Positions 1-9,462 of a stretch of 64,000 nt of DNA are shown one piece after another. Made by a program: the position numbers and the translations under genes. The notes under the pieces were generated by a model. That model was not told the DNA's origin and searched no databases. It saw only the letters and a program-made list of their open reading frames with translations. Source of the DNA: Sporosarcina sp. P2 (lineage in GTDB: Bacteria; Bacillota; Bacilli; Bacillales_A; Planococcaceae); assembly GCF_002743255.1 (NCBI RefSeq), contig NZ_PDYY01000003.1, positions 186,001 through 250,000 of the forward strand, in the 5' to 3' direction. Position 1 is the stretch's first letter; each line of letters opens with the position of its first letter.

Positions 1-65
1 TGCTGGAAGATATGGGCTTCGAAGTCGACTTAGAACCTTTGAATAAAGAACCCATCACTTTGTAA
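1..65 (+). CDS. 3' end of an unidentified protein gene
   Basis: Reading the frame that ends at the TAA at 63-65 gives a C-terminus reading LEDMGFEVDLEPLNKEPITL. The rest of the gene lies before the window. I do not recognise the family from these 21 codons. In B. subtilis the DNA before ctsR is an rRNA operon, but no rRNA sequence is visible here. An intrinsic terminator follows at 99-144, consistent with a real gene end. Confidence 0.5.
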   Translation, partial: LEDMGFEVDLEPLNKEPITL

Positions 66-98
66 ATAGAAGAGAAGAAAAATGTTTGTATACTCCGC

Positions 99-144
99 GA
101 CTGAAGACAATCCACTATAAGGATCTGTTCTTCAGTCTTTTCTT
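99..144 (+). terminator. Intrinsic terminator after the upstream gene
   Basis: The arms gactgaaga (99-107) and tcttcagtc (129-137) pair perfectly. An inner atcc/ggat pairing extends the stem. A T-rich tract (tcttttcttattt) follows. It would end transcription of the gene whose tail is at 1-65 and insulate the ctsR promoter. Confidence 0.75.
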
Positions 145-215
145 ATTTATATAAGTTGAATTAAAGATTTCAGGATACACTAAGTGATTTTCGTTACAGG
201 CGGCGACTCCAGCGA

Positions 216-341
216 AAACCGTAACGAAGAACGGTTTTTGCGAGTAAAAGCGAAGCGTTAGGAGCACGTCTTTGCCCTTAAACCGTAACGAAGAACGGTT
301 TTTGCGAGTAAAAGCGAAGCGTTAGGAGCACGTCTTTGCCC
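216..341. repeat. 62-bp tandem duplication, 64-bp period
   Basis: Positions 216-277 and 280-341 are identical over 62 bases, giving two head-to-tail copies with a 64-bp period. Each copy opens with a small dyad (aaaccgt at 216-222 pairing with acggttt at 231-237, repeated at 280-286 and 295-301). The shared part ends in gcacgtctttgccc. No coding potential is evident. It looks like a duplicated arm of an intergenic repetitive element rather than a gene. Confidence 0.85.
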
Positions 342-425
342 GTAGCGGACGAGGAGATTGAGGCCGTGCCCGCGGAACGCGTCCGCTTGGAATGGAAATC
401 AACGGTTTCCTTGTGAGGACTACTT
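342..425. repeat. Probable non-coding interspersed repeat segment
   Basis: This GC-richer stretch directly follows the tandem repeat. It contains gcggac (345-350) pairing with gtccgc (381-386) around a gtgcccgcgg core, and ends near ggaaatcaacggtttcc. Similar intergenic cassettes occur many times in Planococcaceae genomes as far as I recall; only one locus is present here, so repetition in the genome is inferred. From 426 to 638 I see no gene or clear signal. Confidence 0.4.
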
Positions 426-638
426 CTTATATTCAACTAATATAGTTAGAATTCCATTTAGAAAGATTACAGTAGTACACCGTAAGCGGGAAATACCCGT
501 CTAGAACGTTAGTAAACGGTGCCAAACTATCCACTTTATTTTTTGTCTCATTACTAATTGAATAATCATTAGCCAGATGTGACAACCTAGCACTAGGTTT
601 TCTTTCAACGTAATAAGGTATACATATAAACAAATGAA

Positions 639-687
639 TTGCATCCCACCCAATTACTGCGATACAATTAAGTCAAAGATAGTCAAA
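639..687 (+). promoter_or_regulatory. ctsR promoter with CtsR operator
   Basis: A sigma-A-type promoter reads TTGCAT (639-644), an 18-base spacer, then TACAAT (663-668). Immediately downstream, 671-687 reads agtcaaagatagtcaaa, the directly repeated heptad box bound by CtsR, with a further partial gtcaa. The operator would cover the transcription start, so CtsR should repress its own operon and release it on heat or protein stress. Confidence 0.85.
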
Positions 688-722
688 GTCAACTAGAAGA
701 TTGAGTGAAGCGAGGTGACGAG

Positions 723-1193
723 ATGCGTAATATTTCTGACATTATAGAAGGGTATTTGAAGTCGATTATAGAAGAGGAAGATAGTGCTTCTATTGAAATC
801 AAAAGAAATGAGATTGCCGAGAAGTTCCAATGCGTACCATCACAAATCAACTACGTAATCAAAACCCGGTTTACGGTCGAAAGAGGCTATGCCGTGGAGT
901 CTAAGCGAGGGGGCGGGGGCTACATCCGGATTTATAGGGTACGTACCAACTCCCGAAAGGACTTACTTGAACAAGCGTTGGAGATTTTGGAGAGTGAAGC
1001 GTCTTCTACTATGGCGGAAGATGTCATCATCCGTTTAATTGAAGAAGAAGTCATTACAGAACGTGAAGCTAAGCTGATGCTTGCTGCGGTGAGCCGCGGT
1101 ACTCTGCGTTATATGTTGCCTGAGCGGGATGCGTTACGTTCACGTATTCTTCGCGCCATGTTAGTTACGTTAATTTATGAAGAGATAGAATGA
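723..1193 (+). CDS. ctsR: Transcriptional repressor CtsR
   Basis: CtsR is the dimeric repressor of class III heat-shock genes (clp and mcs). The 156-residue protein matches the B. subtilis family length (154). The N-terminal winged helix-turn-helix covers about residues 25-70 and includes the glycine-rich wing RGGGGYIRI. Arg62, at the wing base, is the residue known to be phosphorylated by McsB in Bacillus. The C-terminal part (VITEREAKLML) is the dimerisation/McsB-interaction region. I chose ATG 723 because gaggtg at 712-717 lies 5 bases before it; a GTG at 705 would add six residues but has no ribosome site. The mcsA ribosome site overlaps the ctsR stop. Confidence 0.97.
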   Translation: MRNISDIIEGYLKSIIEEEDSASIEIKRNEIAEKFQCVPSQINYVIKTRFTVERGYAVESKRGGGGYIRIYRVRTNSRKDLLEQALEILESEASSTMAEDVIIRLIEEEVITEREAKLMLAAVSRGTLRYMLPERDALRSRILRAMLVTLIYEEIE

Positions 1194-1204
1194 GGTGAAT
1201 CTCC

Positions 1205-1756
1205 ATGCTTTGTGAAAACTGTAAAGAACGACCAGCTACTGTAGTGTTTAAACAGGAAACCTTAAATCATGCAACAGAGCGCCATTTATGTGATAAATGT
1301 GCATTTTACTCACAGACATTTTCTTTCAGTCCGGATCAGGAGCCGTTATCCATTCAACAATTCTTAGCGCACTGGTTGGGCGGTTCAGAATTATTTTCAG
1401 AACAAAAAGCCGATGAAAGATTACCAGATGGTCCGAAATGTCCGAACTGCAATTTGACCTTTCACCGTTTCCTTGACATCGGAAAGTTTGGCTGTGCAGT
1501 ATGTTACGAAGCATTTAGCGTGCAACTGCCAAGGTTGTTTGCCAAATTGCATAATGGACATACCCAACACCGTGGAAAGATTCCGGTTTCACTTAATGAA
1601 CGCTTTGCCTTAAAGAGAAAACTTGAAGATATCCGTACGAAAATGCAGCAAGCCGTAGAAAATGAACATTTTGAAGAAGCGGCAACTTTGCGTGATGAGG
1701 CGAACCAGTTGAAACAGCAGCTGTTTGACGGGGGTGACGATCAACATGTCATTTGA
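1205..1756 (+). CDS. mcsA: McsA, activator of protein arginine kinase McsB
   Basis: McsA is a zinc-binding adaptor that activates McsB kinase and helps mark misfolded proteins for ClpCP. Two four-cysteine clusters are visible: C3/C6 with C29/C32, and C79/C82 with C97/C100. Residues about 135-172 form a UvrB/UvrC-type (UVR) coiled motif, similar to the one in the middle region of ClpC. The length (183) is usual for the family. The gene starts 11 bases after ctsR and its end overlaps the start of mcsB, indicating translational coupling. Confidence 0.96.
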   Translation: MLCENCKERPATVVFKQETLNHATERHLCDKCAFYSQTFSFSPDQEPLSIQQFLAHWLGGSELFSEQKADERLPDGPKCPNCNLTFHRFLDIGKFGCAVCYEAFSVQLPRLFAKLHNGHTQHRGKIPVSLNERFALKRKLEDIRTKMQQAVENEHFEEAATLRDEANQLKQQLFDGGDDQHVI

Positions 1757-2834
1757 AAAATTTCTCAAACAAGAACTGACAGGTTGGATGGTGGCGGAAG
1801 GTGAGCATGCTGACATTGTCTTATCCACAAGAATCAGGCTAGCCCGTAACTTGCAAGATTATCTATTTCCGATTAGTGCTTCACAGGAAGACGCAAACCG
1901 CGTGAGCGAAGCGTTACACCATGCAGTCAAGACGATGCAGAATCACCATTTTACAGGCACAGCGATGAAAGATTTGTCACCACTTGAAAGACAAATCTTA
2001 GTCGAGAAACATTTGGTCAGTCCACAGTTGATCAACCCTGAAAAACATGGGTCGGTTTTGCTATCGGAAGACGAAACGATCAGCATTATGGTAAATGAAG
2101 AAGATCATATTCGCATTCAATGTATATATCCTGGTTTTCAAATAGACCAGGCATATGAACAGGCTGATCGAGTGGATAGCGAACTGGAAGCGAATCTGAA
2201 CTATGCTTTCGATGAAACATTCGGCTATTTGACAAGTTGTCCCTCCAACACAGGTACAGGAATGCGCGCATCTGTCATGATGCATTTACCTGCATTGACG
2301 ATCACTAAGCAAATCGAGCGAATTATTCCCGCGATATCTAGACTTGGAATGGTCGTACGTGGGAGTTATGGAGAGGGCAGTGAAGCGCTCGGCAATATTT
2401 ATCAAGTTTCCAATCAAATCACACTCGGCAAATCAGAAGAAGAAATCCTCAAAGACTTGGAGAGTATTTCAAAGCGCTTGATAGCGCATGAAAAGAAATC
2501 ACGTGAATTATTATTGGCTAAATCGGAAGTTCACTTAGAGAATAGGTTATTTAGGGCACTCGGTACCCTGACCTATTCGCGAATATTACCTTCAGCGGAA
2601 GCGGCAAAATGTTTGTCTGACGTCCGTTTGGGTATTGATTTAGGTATCATAGAAAATATTGATATGACCATTTTGAATGAATTGATGATTTTCATGCAAC
2701 CAGGTTTTCTTCAGCAATACGCAGAGGCGGAATTAACATCTGATGAACGAGATATCCTTCGTGCACAATTATTCCGAGATCGGCTAGGTGTAGTGCGATC
2801 TGCTGCACAAAAAAAAGACAATGATTCGTTATGA
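1746..2834 (+). CDS. mcsB: Protein arginine kinase McsB
   Basis: McsB phosphorylates arginine side chains; phosphoarginine is the degradation tag read by ClpC. The protein (362 residues) has the guanidino-kinase fold with STRIRLARNL at 27-36, the NEEDHIR segment at 117-123, and CPSNTGTGMRAS at 165-176, which includes the conserved active-site cysteine. ATG 1746 is preferred over the upstream TTG 1725 because gggggtga (1730-1736) is spaced correctly and the protein then begins MSFEKFLKQE as in relatives. It overlaps the mcsA end by 11 bases. A separate promoter for clpC follows the stop. Confidence 0.96.
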   Translation: MSFEKFLKQELTGWMVAEGEHADIVLSTRIRLARNLQDYLFPISASQEDANRVSEALHHAVKTMQNHHFTGTAMKDLSPLERQILVEKHLVSPQLINPEKHGSVLLSEDETISIMVNEEDHIRIQCIYPGFQIDQAYEQADRVDSELEANLNYAFDETFGYLTSCPSNTGTGMRASVMMHLPALTITKQIERIIPAISRLGMVVRGSYGEGSEALGNIYQVSNQITLGKSEEEILKDLESISKRLIAHEKKSRELLLAKSEVHLENRLFRALGTLTYSRILPSAEAAKCLSDVRLGIDLGIIENIDMTILNELMIFMQPGFLQQYAEAELTSDERDILRAQLFRDRLGVVRSAAQKKDNDSL

Positions 2835-2843
2835 GCAAAGTTT

Positions 2844-2890
2844 TTGCAAGAAAGTCTCATAGCATTTATAATTAATCAAAGATAGTCAAA
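2844..2890 (+). promoter_or_regulatory. Internal clpC promoter with second CtsR operator
   Basis: TTGCAA (2844-2849), a 17-base spacer and a perfect TATAAT (2867-2872) form a strong sigma-A promoter. The box at 2874-2890, aatcaaagatagtcaaa, differs by one base from the ctsR box and is followed by gtcaa as there. It would let CtsR control clpC independently of the first three genes. Confidence 0.85.
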
Positions 2891-3019
2891 GTCAATATGC
2901 GAATTAGGTTGTATCGCGAACTGACATGAATATATATAGTTATAGGAAACAAAGCAAGGATGCGTTATTTTGCATAACATAGAATATAGTCCACTGATGA
3001 AGGAAAGAGGGGAATGGAT

Positions 3020-5467
3020 ATGATGTTTAATCGATTTACACAACGTGCACAAAAAGTTTTACAACTTGCTCAAGAAGAGGCTATTCGTTTAAAACATGAA
3101 TCTATTGGTACTGAGCATATTCTACTCGGATTGATTCGAGAAGGTGGCGGCATCGCAGCAAAAGCTCTTGAAGCAATTAGCGTGAATGCAGATACTATTG
3201 AACGAGAAGTAGAAATTCTGGTGGGTGTAGGCTCTAAAGATGTGGGTCCGATCGTTCATTATACTCCACGCGCAAAACGTGTCATCGAATTATCTGTTGA
3301 TGAGTCTCGTAAATTAGGACATTCTTATATCGGTACTGAGCATATTTTATTGGCTTTGATTCGAGAAGGGGAAGGTGTGGCAGCGCGCGTTCTGAATAAT
3401 GCGGGTGTTAGCTTGAATAAAGCTCGCCAACAAGTACTTCAACTGCTTGGTAATGATGAAAGTTCTGTTGGGAACCCAGCGAATTCTGCATCAGCGGCAA
3501 CACCAACATTAGATGGCTTAGCGCGTGATTTAACTGAGATCGCACGTGAAGGTACATTAGATCCAGTAATTGGACGAAGCAAAGAAATCACACGTGTTAT
3601 TGAAGTATTGGCACGTCGTACGAAAAACAACCCCGTGCTGATTGGGGAACCGGGTGTAGGTAAAACAGCGATTGCGGAAGGTTTGGCGCAGCAAGTCGTA
3701 AGTAATGAAGTACCTGAAATCTTGCGTGACAAACGCGTGATGACACTGGATATGGGTACAGTCGTTGCGGGCACGAAATACCGCGGTGAGTTTGAAGATA
3801 GAATGAAGAAAGTAATGGAAGAAATTCGTCAAGCGGGTAACATCATTTTATTCATAGATGAATTACACACGTTGATCGGTGCAGGTGGAGCAGAAGGTGC
3901 TATTGATGCATCCAACATCTTGAAGCCGTCACTTGCACGTGGTGAACTACAATGTATCGGTGCTACAACACTTGACGAATACCGTAAATATATTGAAAAA
4001 GATGCAGCGCTTGAACGACGTTTCCAACCGATCCAAGTCGATGAGCCAACTGTAGACGAAACAATTCAGATCATTAAAGGCTTGCGTGACCGTTACGAAG
4101 CGCGTCACCGAGTAAAGATTACCGATGAAGCAGTTGAAGCCGCGGCGAAGATGTCTGATCGTTATATCTCGGATCGTTTCTTACCCGATAAAGCGATTGA
4201 CTTAATTGACGAAGCAGGATCGAAAGTACGCTTGCGTTCGTATACAACTCCTCCTAATTTGAAGGAGCTTGAGGTGAAGCTTGAAGCGATCCGTTCTGAG
4301 AAGAATGCAGCCGTGCAAAGCCAAGAGTTTGAGAAGGCCGCCTCTTATCGTGATAAAGAGCAGAAAATGAAGGAAGAATTGGAAACAACAAAATCCGCTT
4401 GGAAAGAAAAACAAGGGCAGACTGAGTCCGAAGTGACAGTAAATGATATCGCTTCTGTTGTGGCGATGTGGACAGGAATTCCCGTTGACAAGATTGCGGA
4501 AACAGAATCTGCTAAATTGCTTAACATGGAAGAAATTCTACATGAACGTGTCATCGGTCAAAATGAATCTGTCGTAGCGATTTCCAAAGCAATCCGCCGT
4601 GCGCGTGCGGGGTTAAAAGATCCTAAACGTCCAATTGGTTCATTCATTTTCCTTGGCCCTACTGGTGTAGGTAAAACTGAACTAGCTCGTGCGCTAGCAG
4701 AAGTAATGTTCGGTGATGAAGATGCGATGATTCGTATCGACATGTCAGAGTACATGGAGAAGCATGCAACATCTCGTTTAGTTGGATCACCTCCGGGATA
4801 TGTTGGTTATGAAGAAGGAGGTCAGTTAACGGAGAAAGTTCGCCGTAAGCCTTATTCAGTAGTACTACTTGATGAAATTGAAAAAGCACACCCTGATGTA
4901 TTCAATATCTTATTGCAAGTATTGGAAGACGGGCGTCTGACGGATTCTAAAGGACGTACAGTTGATTTCCGTAACACGGTAGTCATCATGACTTCTAACG
5001 TAGGGGCAACGGAATTGAAGAAAAACCGTTACGTTGGCTTTAATATTCAAGATGGCGAATCCGATTATGATGATATGAAAGAGAAAATGCTTGCTGAGTT
5101 GAAAAAAGCATTTAGACCAGAGTTCTTAAACCGTGTAGATGATATGATTGTCTTCCACTCGTTGGAGAAAGAGCACTTGCGTGAAATTGTTAGCTTGATG
5201 AGTGATGAGCTGGCAAAACGTTTGGCTGAACAGGACATCGAATTGATGTTAACTGAATCTGCTAAAGATAAGATTACGGATGAGGGATATGATCCTGAAT
5301 ACGGAGCTCGTCCACTACGCCGTGCATTACAGAAACATGTAGAAGATCGTTTATCTGAAGAATTACTCGAAGGTAAAGTTCTGATGGGTGAAAAAGTAAT
5401 CATTGATGTAGAAAATGACCAGTTTGTCGTGCGTACGGAGAAACAAACAGTAGCAGCAGAAAATTAA
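3020..5467 (+). CDS. clpC: AAA+ unfoldase ClpC
   Basis: ClpC is the hexameric ATPase that unfolds substrates, including arginine-phosphorylated ones, and feeds them to ClpP. The order of parts is a double Clp N-domain (about 1-145), D1 ATPase with GEPGVGKT near residue 209 and the acidic LFIDELH motif, a UVR-containing middle domain (LEAIRSEKN...), and D2 ATPase with GPTGVGKTE near 546. A VGF sequence near 671 lies in the expected ClpP-contact loop. The length is 815 residues against 810 in B. subtilis. ATG 3020 ([10 protein letters not shown]) sits 8 bases from the gagggg site; ATG 3014 is too close. It is the last gene of the CtsR regulon here. Confidence 0.97.
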   Translation: MMFNRFTQRAQKVLQLAQEEAIRLKHESIGTEHILLGLIREGGGIAAKALEAISVNADTIEREVEILVGVGSKDVGPIVHYTPRAKRVIELSVDESRKLGHSYIGTEHILLALIREGEGVAARVLNNAGVSLNKARQQVLQLLGNDESSVGNPANSASAATPTLDGLARDLTEIAREGTLDPVIGRSKEITRVIEVLARRTKNNPVLIGEPGVGKTAIAEGLAQQVVSNEVPEILRDKRVMTLDMGTVVAGTKYRGEFEDRMKKVMEEIRQAGNIILFIDELHTLIGAGGAEGAIDASNILKPSLARGELQCIGATTLDEYRKYIEKDAALERRFQPIQVDEPTVDETIQIIKGLRDRYEARHRVKITDEAVEAAAKMSDRYISDRFLPDKAIDLIDEAGSKVRLRSYTTPPNLKELEVKLEAIRSEKNAAVQSQEFEKAASYRDKEQKMKEELETTKSAWKEKQGQTESEVTVNDIASVVAMWTGIPVDKIAETESAKLLNMEEILHERVIGQNESVVAISKAIRRARAGLKDPKRPIGSFIFLGPTGVGKTELARALAEVMFGDEDAMIRIDMSEYMEKHATSRLVGSPPGYVGYEEGGQLTEKVRRKPYSVVLLDEIEKAHPDVFNILLQVLEDGRLTDSKGRTVDFRNTVVIMTSNVGATELKKNRYVGFNIQDGESDYDDMKEKMLAELKKAFRPEFLNRVDDMIVFHSLEKEHLREIVSLMSDELAKRLAEQDIELMLTESAKDKITDEGYDPEYGARPLRRALQKHVEDRLSEELLEGKVLMGEKVIIDVENDQFVVRTEKQTVAAEN

Positions 5468-5481
5468 TAATAGGATAAACC

Positions 5482-5533
5482 GGATAGCTCGCTCGCTTAG
5501 TTTTTTAAAAGCGAAGCGAGCTGTCCTTTTCGT
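5482..5533 (+). terminator. Hairpin terminator after clpC
   Basis: agctcgctcgctt and aagcgaagcgagct form a long stem with one bulged base around an AT-rich loop, followed by ttttcgtatttt. The stem is flanked by gga and tcc, which extend the pairing. It probably separates clpC from radA. Confidence 0.7.
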
Positions 5534-5556
5534 ATTTTAAAGTAAGGAGAGAGTAT

Positions 5557-6927
5557 ATGGCTAAGCGTAAATCTAAATTCATGTGCCGTTCTTGTGGATA
5601 TGAATCCGCTAAGTGGATGGGGCGCTGTCCTGGTTGTGGAGAATGGAACACGATGGACGAAGAAGTAGAGATTGTGCAAAAAGGACCGCGTGCCGCATTT
5701 CAGCATGGGGAGAGAGTGAAGCAAAAGGCTTTGCCGATCAGTCAGGTGGAAACGGCTGAAGAGCCTCGTGTTAAAACGGAGTTAAAGGAATTAAACCGCG
5801 TGCTTGGAGGTGGAATTGTTCCTGGCTCGCTCATATTAATTGGTGGTGATCCGGGAATCGGAAAATCTACATTGTTGCTTCAAGTCTCCTCATTACTTGC
5901 GAATCAACAACAACGCGTACTATATATATCGGGAGAGGAATCGATTAAGCAAACAAAGTTACGTGCAGAACGTTTAGGTGTGAAATCAGATGAGTTGTAC
6001 ATTTATGCTGAAACCGATCTTGCAATGATCAATGAAACGGTGGATGAAGTGAAGCCGAGATTTGTTATTGTGGACTCGATTCAGACTGTTCACCATCCTG
6101 AAGTATCATCGGCACCGGGGAGTGTATCACAAGTGCGTGAATGTACCGCAGAACTAATGCGTATAGCAAAGACGCAAAACATTGCCATATTCCTCGTAGG
6201 TCACGTAACAAAAGAAGGACAAATTGCAGGACCACGATTGCTTGAGCATATGGTGGATACGGTACTGTATTTTGAAGGAGAACGTCACCATACATATCGT
6301 ATTTTGCGCAGTGTTAAAAACCGTTTTGGTTCCACCAATGAAATTGCCATTTTTGAAATGTTGCAAGCTGGATTAAAAGAAGTCTTAAATCCTTCTGAAA
6401 TGTTTTTGCGTGAGCGTTCACAAGGTGGGGCAGGCTCTACCATTGTCGCTTCTATGGAAGGTACACGACCCATACTTGTTGAAATTCAGGCATTGATGAC
6501 GGCATCAAGTTTTAATTATCCGAAGCGAATGGCGACTGGACTGGATCAAAACCGTGTGCAATTATTGATGGCTGTATTGGAAAAGCGTGCAGGAATGCTA
6601 TTGCAAACACAAGATGCGTATATTAAAGTTGCAGGCGGCGTTAAGTTGGATGAGCCGGCCATTGATTTAGCGGTGTTACTGAGTATTGTTTCTAGTTATC
6701 GCGATACAGCTGTAGGAGCGCGGGATTGTTTTGTTGGTGAAGTAGGGTTAACAGGTGAGGTTAGAAGGGTATCTAGAATAGAACAACGCGTTACGGAGGC
6801 GGCGAAGCTAGGTTTTGATCGCATTATCATTCCATCGTCTAATCTGGGTGGTTGGGATGTTCCGAATGGGATTGAAGTAGTAGGAGTTGAAACTATAACG
6901 GAGGCATTAGGCGTGGCATTTAGATAA
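5557..6927 (+). CDS. radA: DNA repair/branch-migration ATPase RadA
   Basis: RadA (Sms) promotes branch migration during homologous recombination. The protein has 456 residues, close to the 458 of B. subtilis. An N-terminal C4 zinc finger is formed by C10, C13, C24 and C27. The RecA-like core has the P-loop [10 protein letters not shown] at about 97-106 and the RadA signature KNRFG near 253-257. The C-terminal region resembles the Lon protease domain and is normally inactive. The start ATG follows aaggagag. In B. subtilis disA comes next; here yacL follows instead. Confidence 0.97.
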   Translation: MAKRKSKFMCRSCGYESAKWMGRCPGCGEWNTMDEEVEIVQKGPRAAFQHGERVKQKALPISQVETAEEPRVKTELKELNRVLGGGIVPGSLILIGGDPGIGKSTLLLQVSSLLANQQQRVLYISGEESIKQTKLRAERLGVKSDELYIYAETDLAMINETVDEVKPRFVIVDSIQTVHHPEVSSAPGSVSQVRECTAELMRIAKTQNIAIFLVGHVTKEGQIAGPRLLEHMVDTVLYFEGERHHTYRILRSVKNRFGSTNEIAIFEMLQAGLKEVLNPSEMFLRERSQGGAGSTIVASMEGTRPILVEIQALMTASSFNYPKRMATGLDQNRVQLLMAVLEKRAGMLLQTQDAYIKVAGGVKLDEPAIDLAVLLSIVSSYRDTAVGARDCFVGEVGLTGEVRRVSRIEQRVTEAAKLGFDRIIIPSSNLGGWDVPNGIEVVGVETITEALGVAFR

Positions 6928-7000
6928 TAAATTTTTATATAACTAGATGAATAGAAAGGTAAGAAACTTTCCTGCTGTTTAATTAGTCCTAGTAGGGGGA

Positions 7001-7026
7001 GTGAGGAATTTTCAGAAATTCCTCAC
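7001..7026 (+). other. Perfect 11-bp hairpin between radA and yacL
   Basis: gtgaggaattt (7001-7011) pairs exactly with aaattcctcac (7016-7026) around a four-base loop. Only tt follows, so it is not a classical terminator. It lies in the position where disA is found in Bacillus. It may end radA transcription weakly or stabilise an mRNA end. Confidence 0.6.
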
Positions 7027-7090
7027 TTAACCTAAGCGACCAACCATAATTCGTTGTATACTATAAGGAAGGAAAAGGAGGTGGAAGAAT

Positions 7091-8179
7091 ATGTTGAAAA
7101 GAGTAGTCCAAGTTTCATTCTTATTAATCGGAGGAACTCTCGGTGTTTTATTTTTACCGTACTTATTCGCTATGTTTGAGTTTACATCTCGCCCCATTAT
7201 AGAGAACCCTTATGTGGAGGCAATTATAGGAGCCATCATTCTATTTTTATTAAGCTTATTTTTAACTGAACCGATTGTGAATTTCATTAAATGGATTGAA
7301 GAAAGACTTCTGAAAGCACCGATTATGGATTTATTATTCGGTACAATTGGATTAGTCGTAGGATTAATCGTTGCATTTTTATTCAGTTTCGGTCTAAGTG
7401 CAATTGGCTTTCCGGTAGTATCTTCTGTTGTACCTGTATTATTGTCTATTCTTCTCGGCTATTTAGGTTTCCAGGTAGGTTTTAAAAAGTGGGAAGAGTT
7501 TATCAATGCATTTTCCAATTTACGCATGACAACGGCAAAAAAGAAAGAATCAACAGAACCGGTGGTCACTCCACCACAAAAAGATGTATATAAATTATTG
7601 GATACTAGCGTCATTATTGATGGGCGTATTGCGGATATCGTGGCAACGGGATTTTTACAAGGGATTTTAGTTGTACCTCAGTTTGTACTGACGGAACTTC
7701 AGCATATAGCAGATTCATCTGACACGTTGAAGCGAACGAAAGGTCGGCGTGGCCTAGACATTCTAAAACGTTTACAAAATGATGACGGACCACAAGTTCT
7801 TATTACGGACGAAGATATTCCGAATGTAGCCGAAGTGGACTTGAAGTTAGTTAAACTGGCGAAGAAAATGGATGGTTTAGTTGTAACGAATGATTTCAAC
7901 TTAAATAAAGTATCGGATTTGCATGGCGTTGCAGTTTTGAACATAAATGATCTTGCTAACGCAGTAAAACCGGTAGTCATTCCGGGTGAAGAAATGCATG
8001 TGGTCGTAATTAAGGACGGCAAAGAACACAATCAAGGCGTTGCATACTTGGATGATGGCACCATGATCGTAATTGAAGATGGTCGTTCTCATATCGGGGA
8101 TTCCATTGACGTTGTAGTAACAAGTGTATTGCAAACATCTGCGGGACGCATGATTTTTGCGAAACCCAAAGGTCGATAA
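7091..8179 (+). CDS. yacL: Membrane-anchored PIN/TRAM domain protein YacL
   Basis: The 362-residue protein begins with four hydrophobic segments (about residues 7-27, 43-61, 78-98 and 102-121). A PIN nuclease-like domain follows (LLDTSVIIDGRIADI near 173-187, with further conserved Asp residues in ITDED and VTNDFNLN). A C-terminal TRAM RNA-binding domain spans about 300-362. The family is membrane-bound and conserved beside radA in Firmicutes; its substrate is not settled, and an RNase role is inferred from the domains. A strong aaaggaggtgg site precedes the ATG. Confidence 0.93.
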   Translation: MLKRVVQVSFLLIGGTLGVLFLPYLFAMFEFTSRPIIENPYVEAIIGAIILFLLSLFLTEPIVNFIKWIEERLLKAPIMDLLFGTIGLVVGLIVAFLFSFGLSAIGFPVVSSVVPVLLSILLGYLGFQVGFKKWEEFINAFSNLRMTTAKKKESTEPVVTPPQKDVYKLLDTSVIIDGRIADIVATGFLQGILVVPQFVLTELQHIADSSDTLKRTKGRRGLDILKRLQNDDGPQVLITDEDIPNVAEVDLKLVKLAKKMDGLVVTNDFNLNKVSDLHGVAVLNINDLANAVKPVVIPGEEMHVVVIKDGKEHNQGVAYLDDGTMIVIEDGRSHIGDSIDVVVTSVLQTSAGRMIFAKPKGR

Positions 8180-8196
8180 CCAGCATAGAAAGCAGA

Positions 8197-8886
8197 GTGA
8201 CAAACGTGAACTATACAGTGATGATTCCTGCTGCGGGAAGTGGCAAACGAATGGGTGCTGGACAAAATAAACTCCTCCTGAAAATTGGAGAGCATTCAAT
8301 TTTGTATCATACAGTAAGTGTGTTTCAAGAAGACCCTAATTGTGAAGAAATCATTATGGCTGTGAAGCCGGAAGAGCAAGCCGTGATTGAAGAGATTCTT
8401 CAACCGCATCAACACGTCAAACCTATTACATTTGTAAAGGGTGGTGGTGAGCGTCAAAACAGTGTAGCGGCTTGTATCTCTGCTTATAAAGGGAAAAGTA
8501 TCGTACTAGTACATGACGCAGCTAGACCTTTCTTAAATTCAGCAATCATTACGAAACTGGTGCATACTGCTAATGAAAAAGGAGCAGCTATAGCGGCAGT
8601 CAGGGCGAAGGATACAATCAAGTATGCGGATGGCGGAACTGTGAAAGAAACTTTGAATCGTGAAAAACTATGGCTTGTACAAACACCTCAAGCATTTCAA
8701 TATGAATTGCTGAAAAAAGCATCTGACTTGGCTATTCAAGAAGGTTTCCTCGGCACGGATGAATCCGCGCTGGTGGAACGAATGGGTTACGAAGTCCAGG
8801 TGGTAGAAGGCTCGTATGACAATGTAAAGATGACGACCCAGGAAGATTTGGCTATAGGTGAAATCTTACTGGCAAGAAGAAAGTAG
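8197..8886 (+). CDS. ispD: 2-C-methyl-D-erythritol 4-phosphate cytidylyltransferase
   Basis: IspD transfers CMP from CTP to methylerythritol phosphate in the non-mevalonate isoprenoid pathway. The CTP-binding loop [10 protein letters not shown] is at residues 11-20, and LVHDAARPF carries the conserved aspartate and arginine. At 229 residues it is family-sized. The start is GTG 8197, 18 bases after the yacL stop, with only a weak ribosome site. It is followed at once by ispF, which acts two steps later in the same pathway. Confidence 0.95.
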   Translation: MTNVNYTVMIPAAGSGKRMGAGQNKLLLKIGEHSILYHTVSVFQEDPNCEEIIMAVKPEEQAVIEEILQPHQHVKPITFVKGGGERQNSVAACISAYKGKSIVLVHDAARPFLNSAIITKLVHTANEKGAAIAAVRAKDTIKYADGGTVKETLNREKLWLVQTPQAFQYELLKKASDLAIQEGFLGTDESALVERMGYEVQVVEGSYDNVKMTTQEDLAIGEILLARRK

Positions 8887-8899
8887 GGGGAATAATTAC

Positions 8900-9379
8900 A
8901 TGTTTCGAATTGGACAAGGTTTTGATGTACATGCATTTGAGGAAGGTAGGCCACTCATAATCGGAGGAATCACCATACCGCACACAAGGGGGTTAATCGG
9001 TCACTCCGATGCGGATGTGTTATTGCACACCGTAACAGACGCTGCACTTGGCGCAATTGGTAAAGTGGATATTGGCACACATTTCCCTGATACGGATGAT
9101 GCGTTTAAAGACGCTGACTCTGCTGTTTTATTGGAAAAAGTATGGGCCATGGTAAGAGAAGAAGGTTACCGTTTAGGTAATATTGATTGTACGATTATTG
9201 CGCAGCGCCCGAAAATGGCACCATACATTGGGGACATTCGTCAACGTGTAGCGGAATTGCTTGAAGCGGATATATCGCAAGTGAATGTCAAAGCTACGAC
9301 TACGGAACGTCTAGGTTTCCCTGGGCGTGAAGAAGGAATCGCAGCGATGGCCACGATTTTACTAATGAAAAACCAGTAA
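8900..9379 (+). CDS. ispF: 2-C-methyl-D-erythritol 2,4-cyclodiphosphate synthase
   Basis: IspF is a trimeric metal-dependent enzyme that cyclises CDP-methylerythritol phosphate with loss of CMP. The zinc-binding DVH motif is at residues 9-11; [10 protein letters not shown] follows, and [14 protein letters not shown] near the C-terminus is the CMP-binding and signature region. Its 159 residues are typical. ATG 8900 is chosen because aggggg (8885-8890) lies just upstream, overlapping the ispD stop. Confidence 0.96.
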   Translation: MFRIGQGFDVHAFEEGRPLIIGGITIPHTRGLIGHSDADVLLHTVTDAALGAIGKVDIGTHFPDTDDAFKDADSAVLLEKVWAMVREEGYRLGNIDCTIIAQRPKMAPYIGDIRQRVAELLEADISQVNVKATTTERLGFPGREEGIAAMATILLMKNQ

Positions 9380-9462
9380 CTTTCAAAACGGCTTATAGAG
9401 TGCTAAAATAGATAGGAAATTATATAAGAACGTAATCAATTCGAAACGGAGAGGTAAATATT

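Noticed and set aside
433..633. Reverse-strand reading of 66 codons upstream of ctsR
   Set aside because: It starts with TTG, has no well-spaced ribosome site, no recognised similarity and overlaps repeat and promoter DNA.
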